From Diploptera punctata (lineage: Eukaryota > Arthropoda > Insecta > Blattodea > Blaberidae), in contig JASPKZ010007797.1 in the NCBI GenBank assembly GCA_030220185.1, positions 1,966,001 to 2,030,000 on the forward strand: a stretch of DNA of 64,000 nt. Reading direction: 5' to 3'. This document shows, piece after piece, positions 40,165 to 50,409 of the stretch. Positions within the stretch are counted from its first letter, which is position 1; every line of letters starts with the position of its first letter. Below the pieces are notes generated by a model. That model searched no databases, was not told the DNA's origin, and worked only from the letters and a program-made list of their open reading frames with translations. A program made the position numbers and the translations under genes.

Positions 40165-41378
40165 ATTACTAAAAAGTGTTAATGTTTAGTTACAGTGAAA
40201 TTAATAATTTATTTACTTCTGATAGTTCAACATTTGAGAATTGTGGATCCAGCGGCATGCATTCAACCCCAGCTACCCCAGCACTGCTGGGGTAATTAGT
40301 ATATTAATAATTTTGAATTTTAAAAAAATATATATTTACCAATTCCATTCAAATCAATTATGCATGAACATAAAAATTCAAAATTCCTGCCACGCCAGCA
40401 GACATGTATTGCATTCAGTTTGATGGAGCCATCTGTGTATTCACATTATCTCCATAGATAAACACATTGAGTGTTTCCTCTGTGTTATCCCCATCAACAC
40501 CAGCTATTGCGCTACAGATGGTAATCTGTGCAAGCGAATTACGTCACTGCCTTGTACGTCCAGCATAATCCACTATACAAAGCTTGTGTCTTATTCCATT
40601 GTTCCATTGACTTTTTTTAATACTTGCTAGCTGTACCTAGTTAACGTCTCAACTCGAATAAGAATGCATTTGATGCAAAAAATGTGATTGGCTGATTTGA
40701 GAAGTACCAATTCCTCAATAATAGAATTTATCAAAATAACATTTTTTAATTTATGCTAGTTACATTTTTACAAAATACAAAAAAAATAAATAAATAAAAT
40801 TATGCGGTACGTTTTGTCAGCTATAGCAGCCTGTTAATTTAAGAAGCTTTATTTATATTATATAACTGAATAACAACAATTGCATTACTATGAACGTGTA
40901 TATTATATTATTTGTAGAAAGTAACAGTTGAATTTAATATTGACACTGAGTTCTTTCAAAAGCATTATTATTACATTTTTATGATGAATGTGATTTGTCA
41001 GTTTAGTAGAAATGAATGTAAGTGACTGTATAATTTACAAACGAGACTATTTTCATGCAGCAGATCTTTCAACAAGAAAAATTATCTCGTAAAACAAGGT
41101 AGGCTAAGGAAAAAAAAATTACAAGGCATTTGTAAACTGAATAATTTGGAATGAAAGTTTTTATAAACTATAAGTCACATATCTTGTCATACAGCTGGGG
41201 TAATTGCTCTGACCACCGCACGCTACTGTGTAGATCTGAGTTGTCATAGCAACACATTCAACTTTGACAACAGCCAATCACTATGTGATTATTTTTATCC
41301 ATTTGCCCACAAATTCAAACACTCCTGCAAAATATTTTCAAATGTTTCATGTTCTCCAAAATACACCCTAACTAACTA
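40165..41378. other. No gene; CCCCAGC hairpin near the left side
   Basis: TACCCCAGCACTGCTGGGGTA at 40273-40293 is a strong 10-bp hairpin. A related CAGCTGGGGTAATTGC lies at 41193. These could be ends of a non-autonomous element, but I found no duplication. The rest is AT-rich. Confidence 0.35.
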
Positions 41379-41379
41379 A

Positions 41380-41874
41380 CTCACTGGCACTATAGATCTC
41401 ATAAGATCATGGCCACAAGGACATAGGCTCTCCATATATTCCCATCCTTTTGCTAATGCTTTCCAATCATCCCCTGTATAATATACTTCTCTCAAATCAT
41501 CATTAATGTTATTTTCCCCACCCAATTCTTGGCCTGCCTACTGGGTGCTTTCCCTCTGGTTTTCCTAAGAGTTTCCATGTCCCTCTTTCATTCCACATTC
41601 ATGCCGTATGTCCTGCCCATTGGAGTCCATGAGATTTAACTGTTCTTATTATATCTGGTTTCGCATAAACATCATATAGCTCAATGTTAGGTAGTCTTCT
41701 CCATTTGCCTATCTGTTCATCTCTCTTTGGTCCAAAAAAACTTCCTACGAACTTTATTCTCAAATACTCATAATCTTTTCTCCTCCCTTAAAGTAAAAGC
41801 CCATATAGTATAACTTGTAGAATAACAATTTTATATATTTCCAGTTTAATGTTTTTTGAGAGAAGTTGGGATGA
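41380..41874 (-). mobile_element. LINE family A, 3' end (left part)
   Basis: The minus strand shows NLMTLREVYYTGDDWKALAK-like, GMWNERGTWKLLGKPEGKHP-like and WTPMGRTYGMNVE-like blocks in broken frames. It ends near TAACTAACTCACTGGCACTA. It is interrupted at 41874 by SINE C and continues at 42377. Confidence 0.8.
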
Positions 41875-42364
41875 TTAAAAAAAAAGAAAAGAAACTCCAA
41901 GCACGACAGGCCTAGAAGGCCCTTGGTCTGCTATCCAGCTGCTGACCTCACATCCACATGTGTTAATCAAAGAGGTAGACGATCATCTAGCCAGTGTACG
42001 GGTGACATGTGGTCAGCATGTCGGGTCCCCCAGCTGTTATAGTTGGTCTTCTCAACTACTTATTGTAGCTACCCAAATGCCTCACGATGCTGGGTGGGCA
42101 CCGGTCCCATACAGGCCAAAATCCCATGAGAAAATTTTTTTCCCCATGGGGACTCGAACCAGTGCAAGTCCCATAGCTCTGTACCTAAGAAATATTTTAG
42201 GGAGGCCTCCGTTGTAAAAATATTATTATAATTTGTTATTAGGGGGATAAATGACCTTTCATTCCAGTCTTCAATTAAAAGACTAATGATTATGCTACCT
42301 TTGCACGGTCAGTATACCGCGGCCCAAGGCTTCTTGCCTTAACCACTTGGCTATGGCGCTGGAC
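41875..42364 (-). repeat. SINE family C, split by mitochondrial DNA, with TSD
   Basis: It runs from CACGACAGGCCTAGAAGGCC to AACCACTTGGCTATGGCGC. AAGTTGGGATGA (41863-41874) and AAGTTGAGATGA (42365-42376) are an 11/12 target duplication in LINE A. Between CTCTGTACC and AAGGCTTCTTG, adjacent in the copy at 18745, lies a foreign segment of about 139 bp. Confidence 0.85.
42186..42324 (-). other. Nuclear mitochondrial fragment (16S rRNA piece) inside SINE C
   Basis: 42254-42323 contains AAAAGACTAATGATTATGCT, ACCTTTGCACGGTCAGTATA and CCGCGGCC, the highly conserved peptidyl-transferase part of insect mitochondrial large-subunit rRNA, on the minus strand here. The other half (42186-42253), with TTTTAGGGAGGCCTCCG, does not continue 16S as I know it and may be another mitochondrial piece. 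Confidence 0.85.
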
Positions 42365-42376
42365 AAGTTGAGATGA

Positions 42377-42645
42377 CAAGAGTCTCTGTAATACATAATA
42401 GCATGTATTTTCAGAATTGAACCTATGTTTAATTTGTTTGTACATCTCATTCCTGTTTGTAATTATGGTTCCTACGTATTTGAATTCAGCCACTTCTTCA
42501 AAATTTCCCTCATTTGTCATTAACTGTCTATTTCCATGATATAATATATTTCTATGTGTGAACATATATTTAGTTTTGTTGATGTTTCCAGTCCCAATTT
42601 CTTAGTGTTACACAGTACAGTGTGCGTGTTAGCCCTTAGTATCTT
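42377..42645 (-). mobile_element. LINE family A, continuation
   Basis: The minus strand reads THRNILYHGNRQLMTNEGNF, EVAEFKYVGTIITNRNEMYK and NTCYYVLQRL. This is the upstream continuation of the copy at 41380-41874. Confidence 0.85.
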
Positions 42646-42684
42646 CTCGCGCCTTTATAAGAGAGAGAAAAATTTCCGTTTTAA

Positions 42685-42795
42685 AGTGTGCTGTCCAAGT
42701 AACATAGTGATCAATACACTAATACGTAGAAGTAGAGACCTCGGATTCAAATCCCAGTTTAAGCAAAATATTTTCTCTTCAAAAAAGAAAAAAAG
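42685..42795 (+). repeat. SINE family G, tRNA-like
   Basis: AACATAGTGATCAATACACT, GGATTCAAATCCCAGTTTAA and ATTTTCTCTTCAAAA. Confidence 0.55.
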
Positions 42796-42799
42796 TGAA

Positions 42800-43620
42800 A
42801 ATTAATTAGTTTGGTGAAGAAACAACTAAATGAGACAGCTAAGGCTAGCCTCAAAGGAACCTGAAGTCAAAGAGAGAAAGAGATGCAATAAATAATTAAA
42901 TAGAATAATCTTGAGTTTCAATAAGTTCAGAATAATTATTATATTTCGGAGTTGGTAATTGGCATAATTTTTATTAATACTTTTTTTGTGTTATTAGTGC
43001 ATATTTCTGTTTTAATTTAGGGCAGGACATTTTGGATTACAGGTTGAGAATATTTTTATTTTCATGCTTTTAATCTTGAATCTTGAGTTAAGATCGTGGA
43101 GGTTAGAGGCAAGATTTGGGCTGTACCCGTAAAGTTATGCATGTAGCATATAAATGTTATAAGGTATTTTTTTTAAATTTTAGAGGCATTCTCTTTTAAA
43201 AAACAACATTTTATTAACATCATTTTACAAACTTATTATTCTTTTTTTAAATATATATAATATATGGAATAAATTTTACAAAAATGTTGTACCTAATGTG
43301 CGTCGTTTCACGTTGGTTTTTTTATTATTTTTTCCCATTACTTTATAATCTATTTTTATATATAAATGTCTCCTAGGTTTATGAACCCAGGAACTTGTAA
43401 AACAGTACACAGCAATCTACTGCACATTAAGTGATAACACACATCTCGCACACACATACACACACATGCGTTGCCATGGTTACTACAAGTCATTTCTCAG
43501 TACAATTCTCTTCTTTCCACATTCTGGAAGTATCTCCAATTTTTTTTGTAACAGTCTGGTGCATAATCTATATATTTAATAATAATAATAATAAATTATA
43601 TATTCTTGATATCAATAATG
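42800..43620. other. No gene; microsatellites
   Basis: AT-rich. It includes an ACACACAC-type tract at about 43437-43468 and (AAT)n at about 43580-43597. Confidence 0.5.
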
Positions 43621-43624
43621 ATTA

Positions 43625-44345
43625 ATCATAAGTAATGTGATGAGTGATTTTCAAATCATCGATAAATCCACGAGTCACGTGACTCGTGAATTTATCTAAA
43701 GGATTTGGAAATCAAGAGTGGCATTTGTTAGGACTATATAATAAATAAAATTTAGCTGTTTACTAAAAAATCATTATTTGAATATAGTTACCGGTATTTT
43801 AAATTATTTATATATTTAATGTAAATGGTAATGTTTGAAAACAAACCAGAAATGTGTGGTTATGTTTCATCTATGTAAAATTTTATCACTCATGTTTCAT
43901 CTGTTTATCCAGTGCAACTTGATCATATAATATTATTGCCATCTGACGTGGGGAACTTAAAATAGGATCACAATATTTTAAGAATGCTCCCTAGTGGAGA
44001 AAAAATGAAACACATCAAACTGTACATTATAACCCACATTATAGGTTATTAATTATTTTTTTTAGAAAACAGCTCAGTAAAATCATTATTTAAAAACACA
44101 ATTATTGAACACACAGTTATCAGATGTATAGTTCAAAGGAATCTGCTCATTATTTGCTATATTCAGTATATTTGTTGGAGAGCCAGTCACTGCAAAATAA
44201 TGTTCTGACTTGTTCAGAATATTAAAAAAATAGGAGCTTTCTTTATCACAAAAGCAGGAGGTGGAAAAGATAATTCGATAAAGAATGAGTGAAACACGAC
44301 TGTCATTGGTTGTAAACAAAATTAATTGAAATGTGATTGGTCATG
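43625..44345 (+). repeat. Unclassified repeat E, copy 1 (insertion-free)
   Basis: Matches 61005-62250 from ATCATAAGTAATGTGATGAG through TTGGAAATCAAGAGTGGCAT to AATGTGATTGGTCATGAA. It lacks the two insertions present in copy 2 and so shows both empty sites (near 43735 and 44140). A perfect 20-bp palindrome lies at 43669-43688. Confidence 0.8.
43669..43688. repeat. 20-bp palindrome with central CACGTG
   Basis: CACGAGTCACGTGACTCGTG is a perfect inverted repeat around an E-box. The copy at 61040 is degraded. Confidence 0.85.
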
Positions 44346-44384
44346 AATAAGTTAAATAATCAAAAGAAACTGTTTAAACTTACA

Positions 44385-44455
44385 AGGGAATTTTCAACCA
44401 TTGCATGCCAAAACCTACCTTGAAATTTCTCCCAGAGAAGCGTTGTGTTGTACCA
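44385..44455 (+). repeat. Segment shared with 60535-60600
   Basis: TTGCATGCCAAAACCTACC and TTGAAATTTCTCCCAGAGAA are common to both loci. Both frames read MPKPTLKFLPEK and then diverge. An 18-A tract at about 44465-44482 follows. Confidence 0.6.
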
Positions 44456-44702
44456 AGGCTGTGACAAAAAAAAAAAAAAAAAACTGCTACTTTGAACTGC
44501 AAGGCATCAAATCTATCATTTAAACTACAGGGAAGTAATACAACTCCGGACTTGGTGGATTGATTAACCATAACAATGTGTCATCCACACAGTGCCATGC
44601 CTCACTCCACTCTATGCCACAGTGGGTTGCCATTGCTGGATTCTGACTTTGATTTCTATGCCTTACTGTTAAAAGCTACAGATATTTTTTTTGGAAATGA
44701 CT

Positions 44703-44880
44703 TTGGTACATCACAATGATTCTCATCATCATCATCATCAACAACAAGGATTTAGCCCAATGGCCTGTTCTGATCTCATTATAGGCCAAATTGGTCCATC
44801 CATCTCTTCAATGGTCTTCCCAACATTCTTCTCACTTTTGGTTTATAATTATACATTGTTCTTGGTATGCGCTATTCATT
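44703..44880 (-). mobile_element. GAT-tailed LINE 3' end, short
   Basis: The minus strand has YNYKPKVRRMLGRPLKRWMD and QNRPLG blocks, then (GAT)n (plus strand ATCATCATCATCATCA at about 44707-44722). Confidence 0.65.
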
Positions 44881-44966
44881 CATTCGTAACACAATAATTC
44901 TCTGAGAGAAATTTCAAAGTAGGTTTCAGCATGGTTGACAATTAGGCTACCTTGTCAGAAACACAT

Positions 44967-45175
44967 AATTGTACCTCAAATGCCCATGCCCCTCTTTCAT
45001 TCCCCATTTGTGTCACAAGACCTGCCCATTGCACTCTACGAGGCTTAATTGTTCTTATTATATCTGGTTTATTATTATGATTGGAAAGTATTAGCTCAGG
45101 ATAGGGATGTATGGAGAGCTTATGTCTGCGTGGCCATGAATCTACAGGTTTGATAGTGTCAATGAGTAAGTACAT
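44967..45175. mobile_element. LINE family A 3' end with inverted 5' part
   Basis: 45074-45175 (+) is the last part of the LINE (DWKVLAQDRDVWRAYVCVAM). 44967-45073 (-) is the segment that should precede it (RTIKPRRVQWAGLVTQMGNE and RGAWAFE), in inverted orientation. This is the classic twin-priming structure. Confidence 0.75.
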
Positions 45176-45224
45176 ATATCTGTTTCCTATAAAAATCATG
45201 TGTTATTCTATAAATTCATTATTT

Positions 45225-45490
45225 ATTCATACTATAAGCTACAAGACGGAAGGTAGAGGGTTTGAGTCTCAGTGGGGTCAGGATTTTTATACTGGTCTAA
45301 ACCTTCTAGCGGAACCTTGGCCCTGGAATTGACTGAACCTCTAATGGAAATGAGTACCAGATACTTGGTAGTGGCAGTCATCACACAAGTTTGACAACTA
45401 GTGCCAAATGTCTAGAAAAGTGGGAGTCTTAACTTCATACTATCCCGCAAGGGCCTCATAAGATCTATAATGGGAACATTTTATCTTTAT
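45225..45490 (+). repeat. SINE family B
   Basis: TTTGAGTCTCAGTGGGGTCA, CCTCTAATGGAAATGAGTAC, GTGCCAAATGTCTAGAAAAG and a TATCCCGCAAGGGCCTCATA end. Confidence 0.75.
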
Positions 45491-45656
45491 TATTTCTTTA
45501 TAGTTATTTATTTACCTGTCATTTACATCTATTTTTCTATTTATCTTTTCATTTCCCTGACATGTCTGAATGAATAATAAATTCTCAGAATCTACAAACA
45601 TATACAGTGGTATGCAAAAGTAGTATAAATGATCATTAGAATCAGGATTTTTATGT

Positions 45657-46318
45657 AATCTATATACTGTATATAAAAACGAATGTCTGTCTGTCTGTAT
45701 GTCCATTATGCGCTGTCATACTGTTCATCCAATTGTGATGGGGCTTTTTGCAGATGTTCAGGAGTTTTCCAGGAAGGTTTTATGCTATAAGAGAGTTGCA
45801 ATACTCCATCCCTTCACCCTTTAAAATTCACCCTTTGTAGTGAAAAATTTATTTTTTGGAACTTTTTGGATGCTTAAATTGGCTTATGCTGTCTAAACCA
45901 TAACATATATACCAAATTAACGTACACAGAATTGAATTTCTCAAAAAATCTACAAAAAAATCCGCGACAGCATTTGTCTATCTTTTATGGATAACTCATA
46001 ATAAATTTTTATTTTTAACCTCATTGATGCCAAGAAGATTGGGATGACTAGATTCCTGGGCAAGCATAGCAGCGCACGGCGGGTATTTTTTATTGGATAA
46101 CTCATAATAACCATTTTTATCTTTAAGTTCATTGATGCTAAGAAGATCGGGTTAAGTAGATTCCAGGCAACACCGGGTAATCAGCACGGGGTATCTAAAA
46201 AATAATTATGATATAAATTTATAATTATTTTTCTTTCTACTTATTCAACTAAACATAAAAACACATTTAATTTATTTAGGCGTAGCAGCGCATGCCAGGT
46301 ATTAGCTAGTAAAAGATA
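45657..46318 (+). mobile_element. Helitron-like non-autonomous element
   Basis: It begins TCTATATACTGTATATAAAA, then AACGAATGTCTGTCTGTCTG, and ends GCATGCCAGGTATTAGCTAG, a CTRR-type end preceded by a GC-rich repeat motif. Similar end modules occur internally near 46075 and 46190. A related copy is at 47191-48212. I could not verify a Helitron terminal hairpin. Confidence 0.4.
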
Positions 46319-46319
46319 A

Positions 46320-47030
46320 AATTGCAATACAGATAGAGTATATTATTCAACTGTTTGTTTGTGAAACCAAGATAAAAGACAGAACTCTTATTTTTCATTA
46401 TACTATTCAACTGTTTGTGTGTGAAACCAAAACAAAACACAATCAGAAATCTAACTTCTCATTATACTCTGTTTCAATTTTACCTTTTAGTACATAAACA
46501 TCCTGTCCCTTAATGATCACATGTAAAAAAAGAAGAAATATGTAATCTTTGTCTCTATATGCTTGTGAACAAATTTCTAGTATCCTTTCTTTTATAAAAA
46601 ATTGCGTAACAAAAATATATTTAGATATTTTAGTAATGTTCTCAAACAAGAGCTAATAAGCTGCAGATATTTTTGATACAAAATTTAAAATATAATCTTA
46701 TTCCATGGGAATATTACATTATTTTTAATGGACGTCTAATTTATTCACTTGTTTATATAACAATTTTAATAATAATCAGTTGATAAATATTAGATTATGA
46801 CCTAAGATTGACTGTATTTAATTAACTACTGAAATTGCAGAGTATCCTTTAAGATACTGTACAGGGTGATTGAGTAACTATGTTATAAACTTTAATACTT
46901 AAATTGGCAGAACACTAATTTCTCATGATCGTTAATAAATGTATTGGAGTGCAGTGAAAACAAAATTATATAAAACTCTATGTAATTACTGTATTCTGTG
47001 TAATTCGACATAAAAATATTTTATTTGAAG
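46320..47030. other. No gene seen
   Basis: AT-rich. ACTATTCAACTGTTTGTGTG occurs twice (about 46343 and 46404), a small direct repeat. Confidence 0.4.
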
Positions 47031-47034
47031 ACAA

Positions 47035-47125
47035 AAAATATATGCCTGAATCGGGATTTGAACCCTATATCTCAAATCTCTGTGTATTTTTCTCTTCAAT
47101 TAAAATTTGTCTTTTGGTGAGAAAT
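47035..47125 (-). repeat. tRNA-like SINE G fragment
   Basis: The inverse of GGTTCAAATCCCGATTC appears at about 47046-47066, followed by a TTTTTCTCTTCAATT segment in the opposite sense. Confidence 0.4.
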
Positions 47126-47198
47126 GATAAAGTTAATTTTCATATTGATAATTTCTACTTGTTCGTTTTTCTATTGTTTTATTACAAATCTATATATA

Positions 47199-47776
47199 CA
47201 GAGTGATTCAGAAATATGGCTATACATTTGATCGCATTTTGTGACGAAAATATTATTATTAAAGGAAATATGATGTTATCATTGGAAAGGGAATCCTTCA
47301 AATTACAACAATAGAACAAAACAAAACAAAACAAATCACTGCTCACGTGCAGCTTGGCAGGTTGATTTTTGTGGGCTAGCATCGAACGCCTCCACAATTC
47401 TCTTCGTTGTTTCTGCATCCGTGCTAATGCAAGGCCTTCCAGGAGGTTCGATTTTCTGTATCCTTCCTGTTTCCAGCCGTCGTTTTCTCCACTTCCCCAC
47501 AGTCGACGGCTGCAATGCTATGTTAAACTCACGTCTTGCCCATCTTGCGGCCTCACGATCATTAGCATACATTATTGCCCATTCAGCAATTGTAATTTGC
47601 TGCTGCATATTCAATGCCATTTTGACTAATGACGTAAGTTCTACACTGTTTTGTTTTATTCCATTGTTGTAATTTGAATAATTGCCTTTCCAACGGTAAT
47701 TTCATATTTCCTATAATGGTAATATTTTCATCACACAACGCGATCAAATGTATAGCCATATTTATGATTCACTCTG
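47199..47776. mobile_element. Tc1/mariner-like element, deleted, long TIRs, TA TSD
   Basis: The ends CAGAGTGATTCAGAAATATG and, inverted, CAGAGTGAATCATAAATATG continue as imperfect inverted repeats of about 135 bp. TA lies on both sides (47197-47198, 47777-47778). The 578-bp element holds only an N-terminal relic of a transposase. Confidence 0.8.
47336..47620 (-). pseudogene. Transposase N-terminal HTH relic (DUF4817-like)
   Basis: 94 codons open: QQQITIAEWAIMYANDREAA, WARREFNIALQPSTVGKWRK, then GRIQKIEPPGRPCISTDAET and SPQKSTCQAAREQ. The pattern helix, PS--TV-KW--RF--TG, PPGRPR, SP-KS-R--A is that of the HTH in insect mariner-like transposases. The stop falls in the right TIR. Confidence 0.6.
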
Positions 47777-48254
47777 TATATAAACGAATGTATATCTGGC
47801 AGTTTGTCCTTTTTAGACTTCTAAACCGTTCAACCAATCTTCGTGAAAATTTGTATATACAGATTTTCAGATGCAGCGAGTGTTTAGCTGTTATTTATTA
47901 TGCTCCGAAATCATTAGGTGTAGGAGTTCACCTGAAACGAAAATTTAAAATTCGCTCTAGTGATTGAAATTTTCAATGTTTCACAACAAAACTTGGAATA
48001 TTATATTAAAATAAACCAAGGTATATATTATCCAAAAATCAGCAAAATCCGACCGTTAGAAGGGGGGTTTACCTGAAATTTGAAATTAAAAATTTTACTC
48101 TAGCAAGTGCCATGTTTGTTTCGTCGCAGTGTATACCATATAATTAATTAACCCTCAATATTTAATTTATTTAGGCATAGCAGCACTTGCCAGGTATTAG
48201 CTCGTATTAAATAAATTAAACCAATACTTACTATTTACTTATTGACTGACTATT

Positions 48255-48530
48255 TGGTCCTTTGAGTCTAACCATAACCTCTCCTTTGTTAGAAGTTTAT
48301 AGACTAAGCTAATTTAGTTTTGCTTATTTCCCTACATATATCATAAGTTGCATGTAGTCAGCATACGGATCCAATGAGACATCTAGCAGGCAATTATGGT
48401 ATCACTTGGATGATGAATGTCGGTAAATTTTGCTTAGAGACCTTTTTTCAGGCTTTAGATTCTTTTATGAATCTGAAAATCTCTAGAGTCGGGACCCAAG
48501 GCTTAAATCCTCCCGGAGGACTTGTACTGT
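48255..48530 (-). repeat. SINE family D, head missing
   Basis: ACCATAACCTCTCCTTTGTT, GCTAATTTAGTTTTGCTTAT, TGAGACATCTAGCAGGCAAT and CGGAGGACTTG. The intact GCTAATTTAGTTTTGCTTAT shows the empty site of the pogo-like insertion at 15877. Confidence 0.75.
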
Positions 48531-48559
48531 TTGCAATTCATAAGATTCATGCACACTGG

Positions 48560-48907
48560 TCTTTCTGCTGCTGCAGCGGGAAGAGAGCTTGAAGTTCCAG
48601 TGTCTACAGCAGAAAGTGGTCTAGACAGTTTTGCCTTGGCTGAGAAGGAAGAAATTGTGTAATTCCTGGAAAGTGACGAATTTCTTCTCAGAGAGGGTGC
48701 AAGTTTAATTAGGGAAGTTAGGCGTTACCCATTTCTAACTTCGCCTGAATTAATAAACAGGTCTAACTTCTTGGGCTACGCAGCATCCGCTAGGAGAATC
48801 CTCAATAGCTTTGGTATAAGGTCCTGTTGAGCTGCCAAGAAGGTTTTGGTAGATTGATTAGCAGATTGTGAATCATCTAACCTTTGCTTCTACTTGAGAG
48901 AGCTTCG
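48560..48907 (+). pseudogene. Tc1/Tc3-like transposase N-terminal relic
   Basis: Reads SAAAGRELEVPVSTAESGLD, then REGASLIREVRRYPFLTSPE and AARRILNSFGIRSC-AAKKVL with stops. LI-EV-R-PF-T--EI, TV-R-L---GIRS--AA-KP is the paired HTH pattern of Tc1/Tc3 transposases. It ends where repeat X begins. Confidence 0.5.
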
Positions 48908-49550
48908 ATTGGAGCAATGTAATTTTTTGCACGATAGTGCGTTTTGTCGTACTTACAGCAATGGTGAACATGATTTAAAGTTCAACTTCCTACATTTTGG
49001 GGCTACCAACCTAAATAACTATACTGTAATAAAATAATTATACTGTAATATTACATATTACAAACCATATGTGGGAAGTAAAACCACTACCCTCTATGTA
49101 TACTACGTACAATGTACGAGTATATACAAAAAATATCAAAAAGGTAGTGTTAATATACATTATACGAAAGAAATCACTGCATTTTAAATGACCTGAACTT
49201 TATTTGAAACAATATAAATCAATAAATATGTACTTGCCACTATTTTTTAACTGACAGGGTGTCACGGCCTCCTGTAGTTTCAACTAATAAACATTGCCCA
49301 CACTGTTAACGTTAGTCAGTTGTTTATAATGAACACAAATATTTCCAACAAAGTTGTTATTATTTTACTATTATTTATTATTTTGAAAACACCATCATGC
49401 AAAAAATAATGTACACTGCACATTTGTGAAGTGTTTTACAGAATCTCGGAAATTAAAACCTCGCTATTGCTCGGTTTTTAAACATTTTCCTTACTTCTGT
49501 AAAAACCAGTTCCCAACCTTGCATTGTAATATACTATTCTCCGATAAAGT
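48908..49550 (-). mobile_element. Repeat X, internally deleted copy
   Basis: TTTTTTGCACGATAGTGCG at 48924, the TTCAACTTCCTACATTTTGG block and the foldback CCTCGCTATTGCTCGG at 49462 repeat the order of 23695-24645 in inverse. The recombinase-like middle is missing. Confidence 0.7.
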
Positions 49551-50295
49551 AACCATCTCTAGTACAAACAATGGTTCTCTCCATGTATATCACATGGATG
49601 GCTGCTGATATGATGCTCGTTATGTGTATTAAATGTTTGATGTTGGAAGTGGATGTCATACGATGTGGCAGGAGTCCTAGAACATATGTACAGAAGGTAG
49701 CTTTCTACTTTTAAAAAATGTATAAATTTGTGCTAGTACTTCCTCTATAAGTATCATTCTTAGATCATAATATGCTGAAGAAAAGAATTACATATCTTAA
49801 TGTATGCTAAAAAAATATAAATTGATTTGCTAGAAATTTATTTGATTGAATTTGATTTTCTGCAGAGTTGCAGTAACCATGGCAATAATAATGCAGATGA
49901 TAAACATTGAGTGGAAGATTGTCATATATCTAATTGGTTGAAACATCATCATAGGGAATAGCAAAAGGTAAAGGAATACACATTATTATTTATTTTTTCT
50001 CAAACATTTCTATTATTGTCTTTGTTTTTAACAATATGATATAATATTATACTTATTTTCCATCATTAAAGGATTGAATAGAAACACAGTGATTTTGAAG
50101 AATCATTTTAAATTTTAAGTTATTGGTTTGAGATTCAAATTGATCAGAAAATTCATTGCTCTGAAATATCATATGCTAGAGTCAGAATGGATTCCATTCA
50201 ACCAATTCCTAATTTCTGCATTTTCTTTCTGAATATTTAACCTTGCATAATGAAAGTTTGTAAATAAATTTTATTTGGTAATTTAAGATTAAATT
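49551..50295. other. No gene seen
   Basis: AT-rich with no recognised repeat. Confidence 0.4.
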
Positions 50296-50299
50296 TAAA

Positions 50300-50405
50300 T
50301 GTTTCATACCTCACCTCATATCTAGTTTTCTAATTACACTGTGGTTTCAAAGCCTGGGCAGCTTCATCTTCAGTAATTTCTCGTCGACTGATGTTATGAT
50401 TGGTA
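50300..50405 (-). mobile_element. PLE 3' end fragment with ribozyme-like motif
   Basis: Minus strand: AACATCAGTCGACGAGAAAT, the motif at 50333-50377, then ATATGAGGTGAGGTATG. It belongs to the subfamily of the endonuclease at 20640-21200. Confidence 0.65.
50333..50377 (-). ncRNA. Hammerhead-like motif
   Basis: Minus strand: AATTA (stem I), CTGAAGA, T, GAAGC-tgcccag-GCTTT (stem II), GAAA, CCACAGTG, TAATT (stem I). The base before TAATT is G, not allowed at a cleavage site; this may be a mutation. Confidence 0.4.
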
Positions 50406-50409
50406 ATTT

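Larger units (their letters stand above)
47191..48212 (+). mobile_element. Helitron-like copy 2, split by a mariner-like element
   Basis: TCTATATATA (47190-47199) continues at 47777 with TATAAACGAATGTATATCTG, matching the start of the copy at 45657. It ends GGCATAGCAGCACTTGCCAG and GTATTAGCTCG. Confidence 0.4.

Noticed and set aside
40273..40293. Rho-independent terminator
   Set aside because: A GC hairpin without a following T-run and in a eukaryotic context; more likely a transposon end or chance palindrome.
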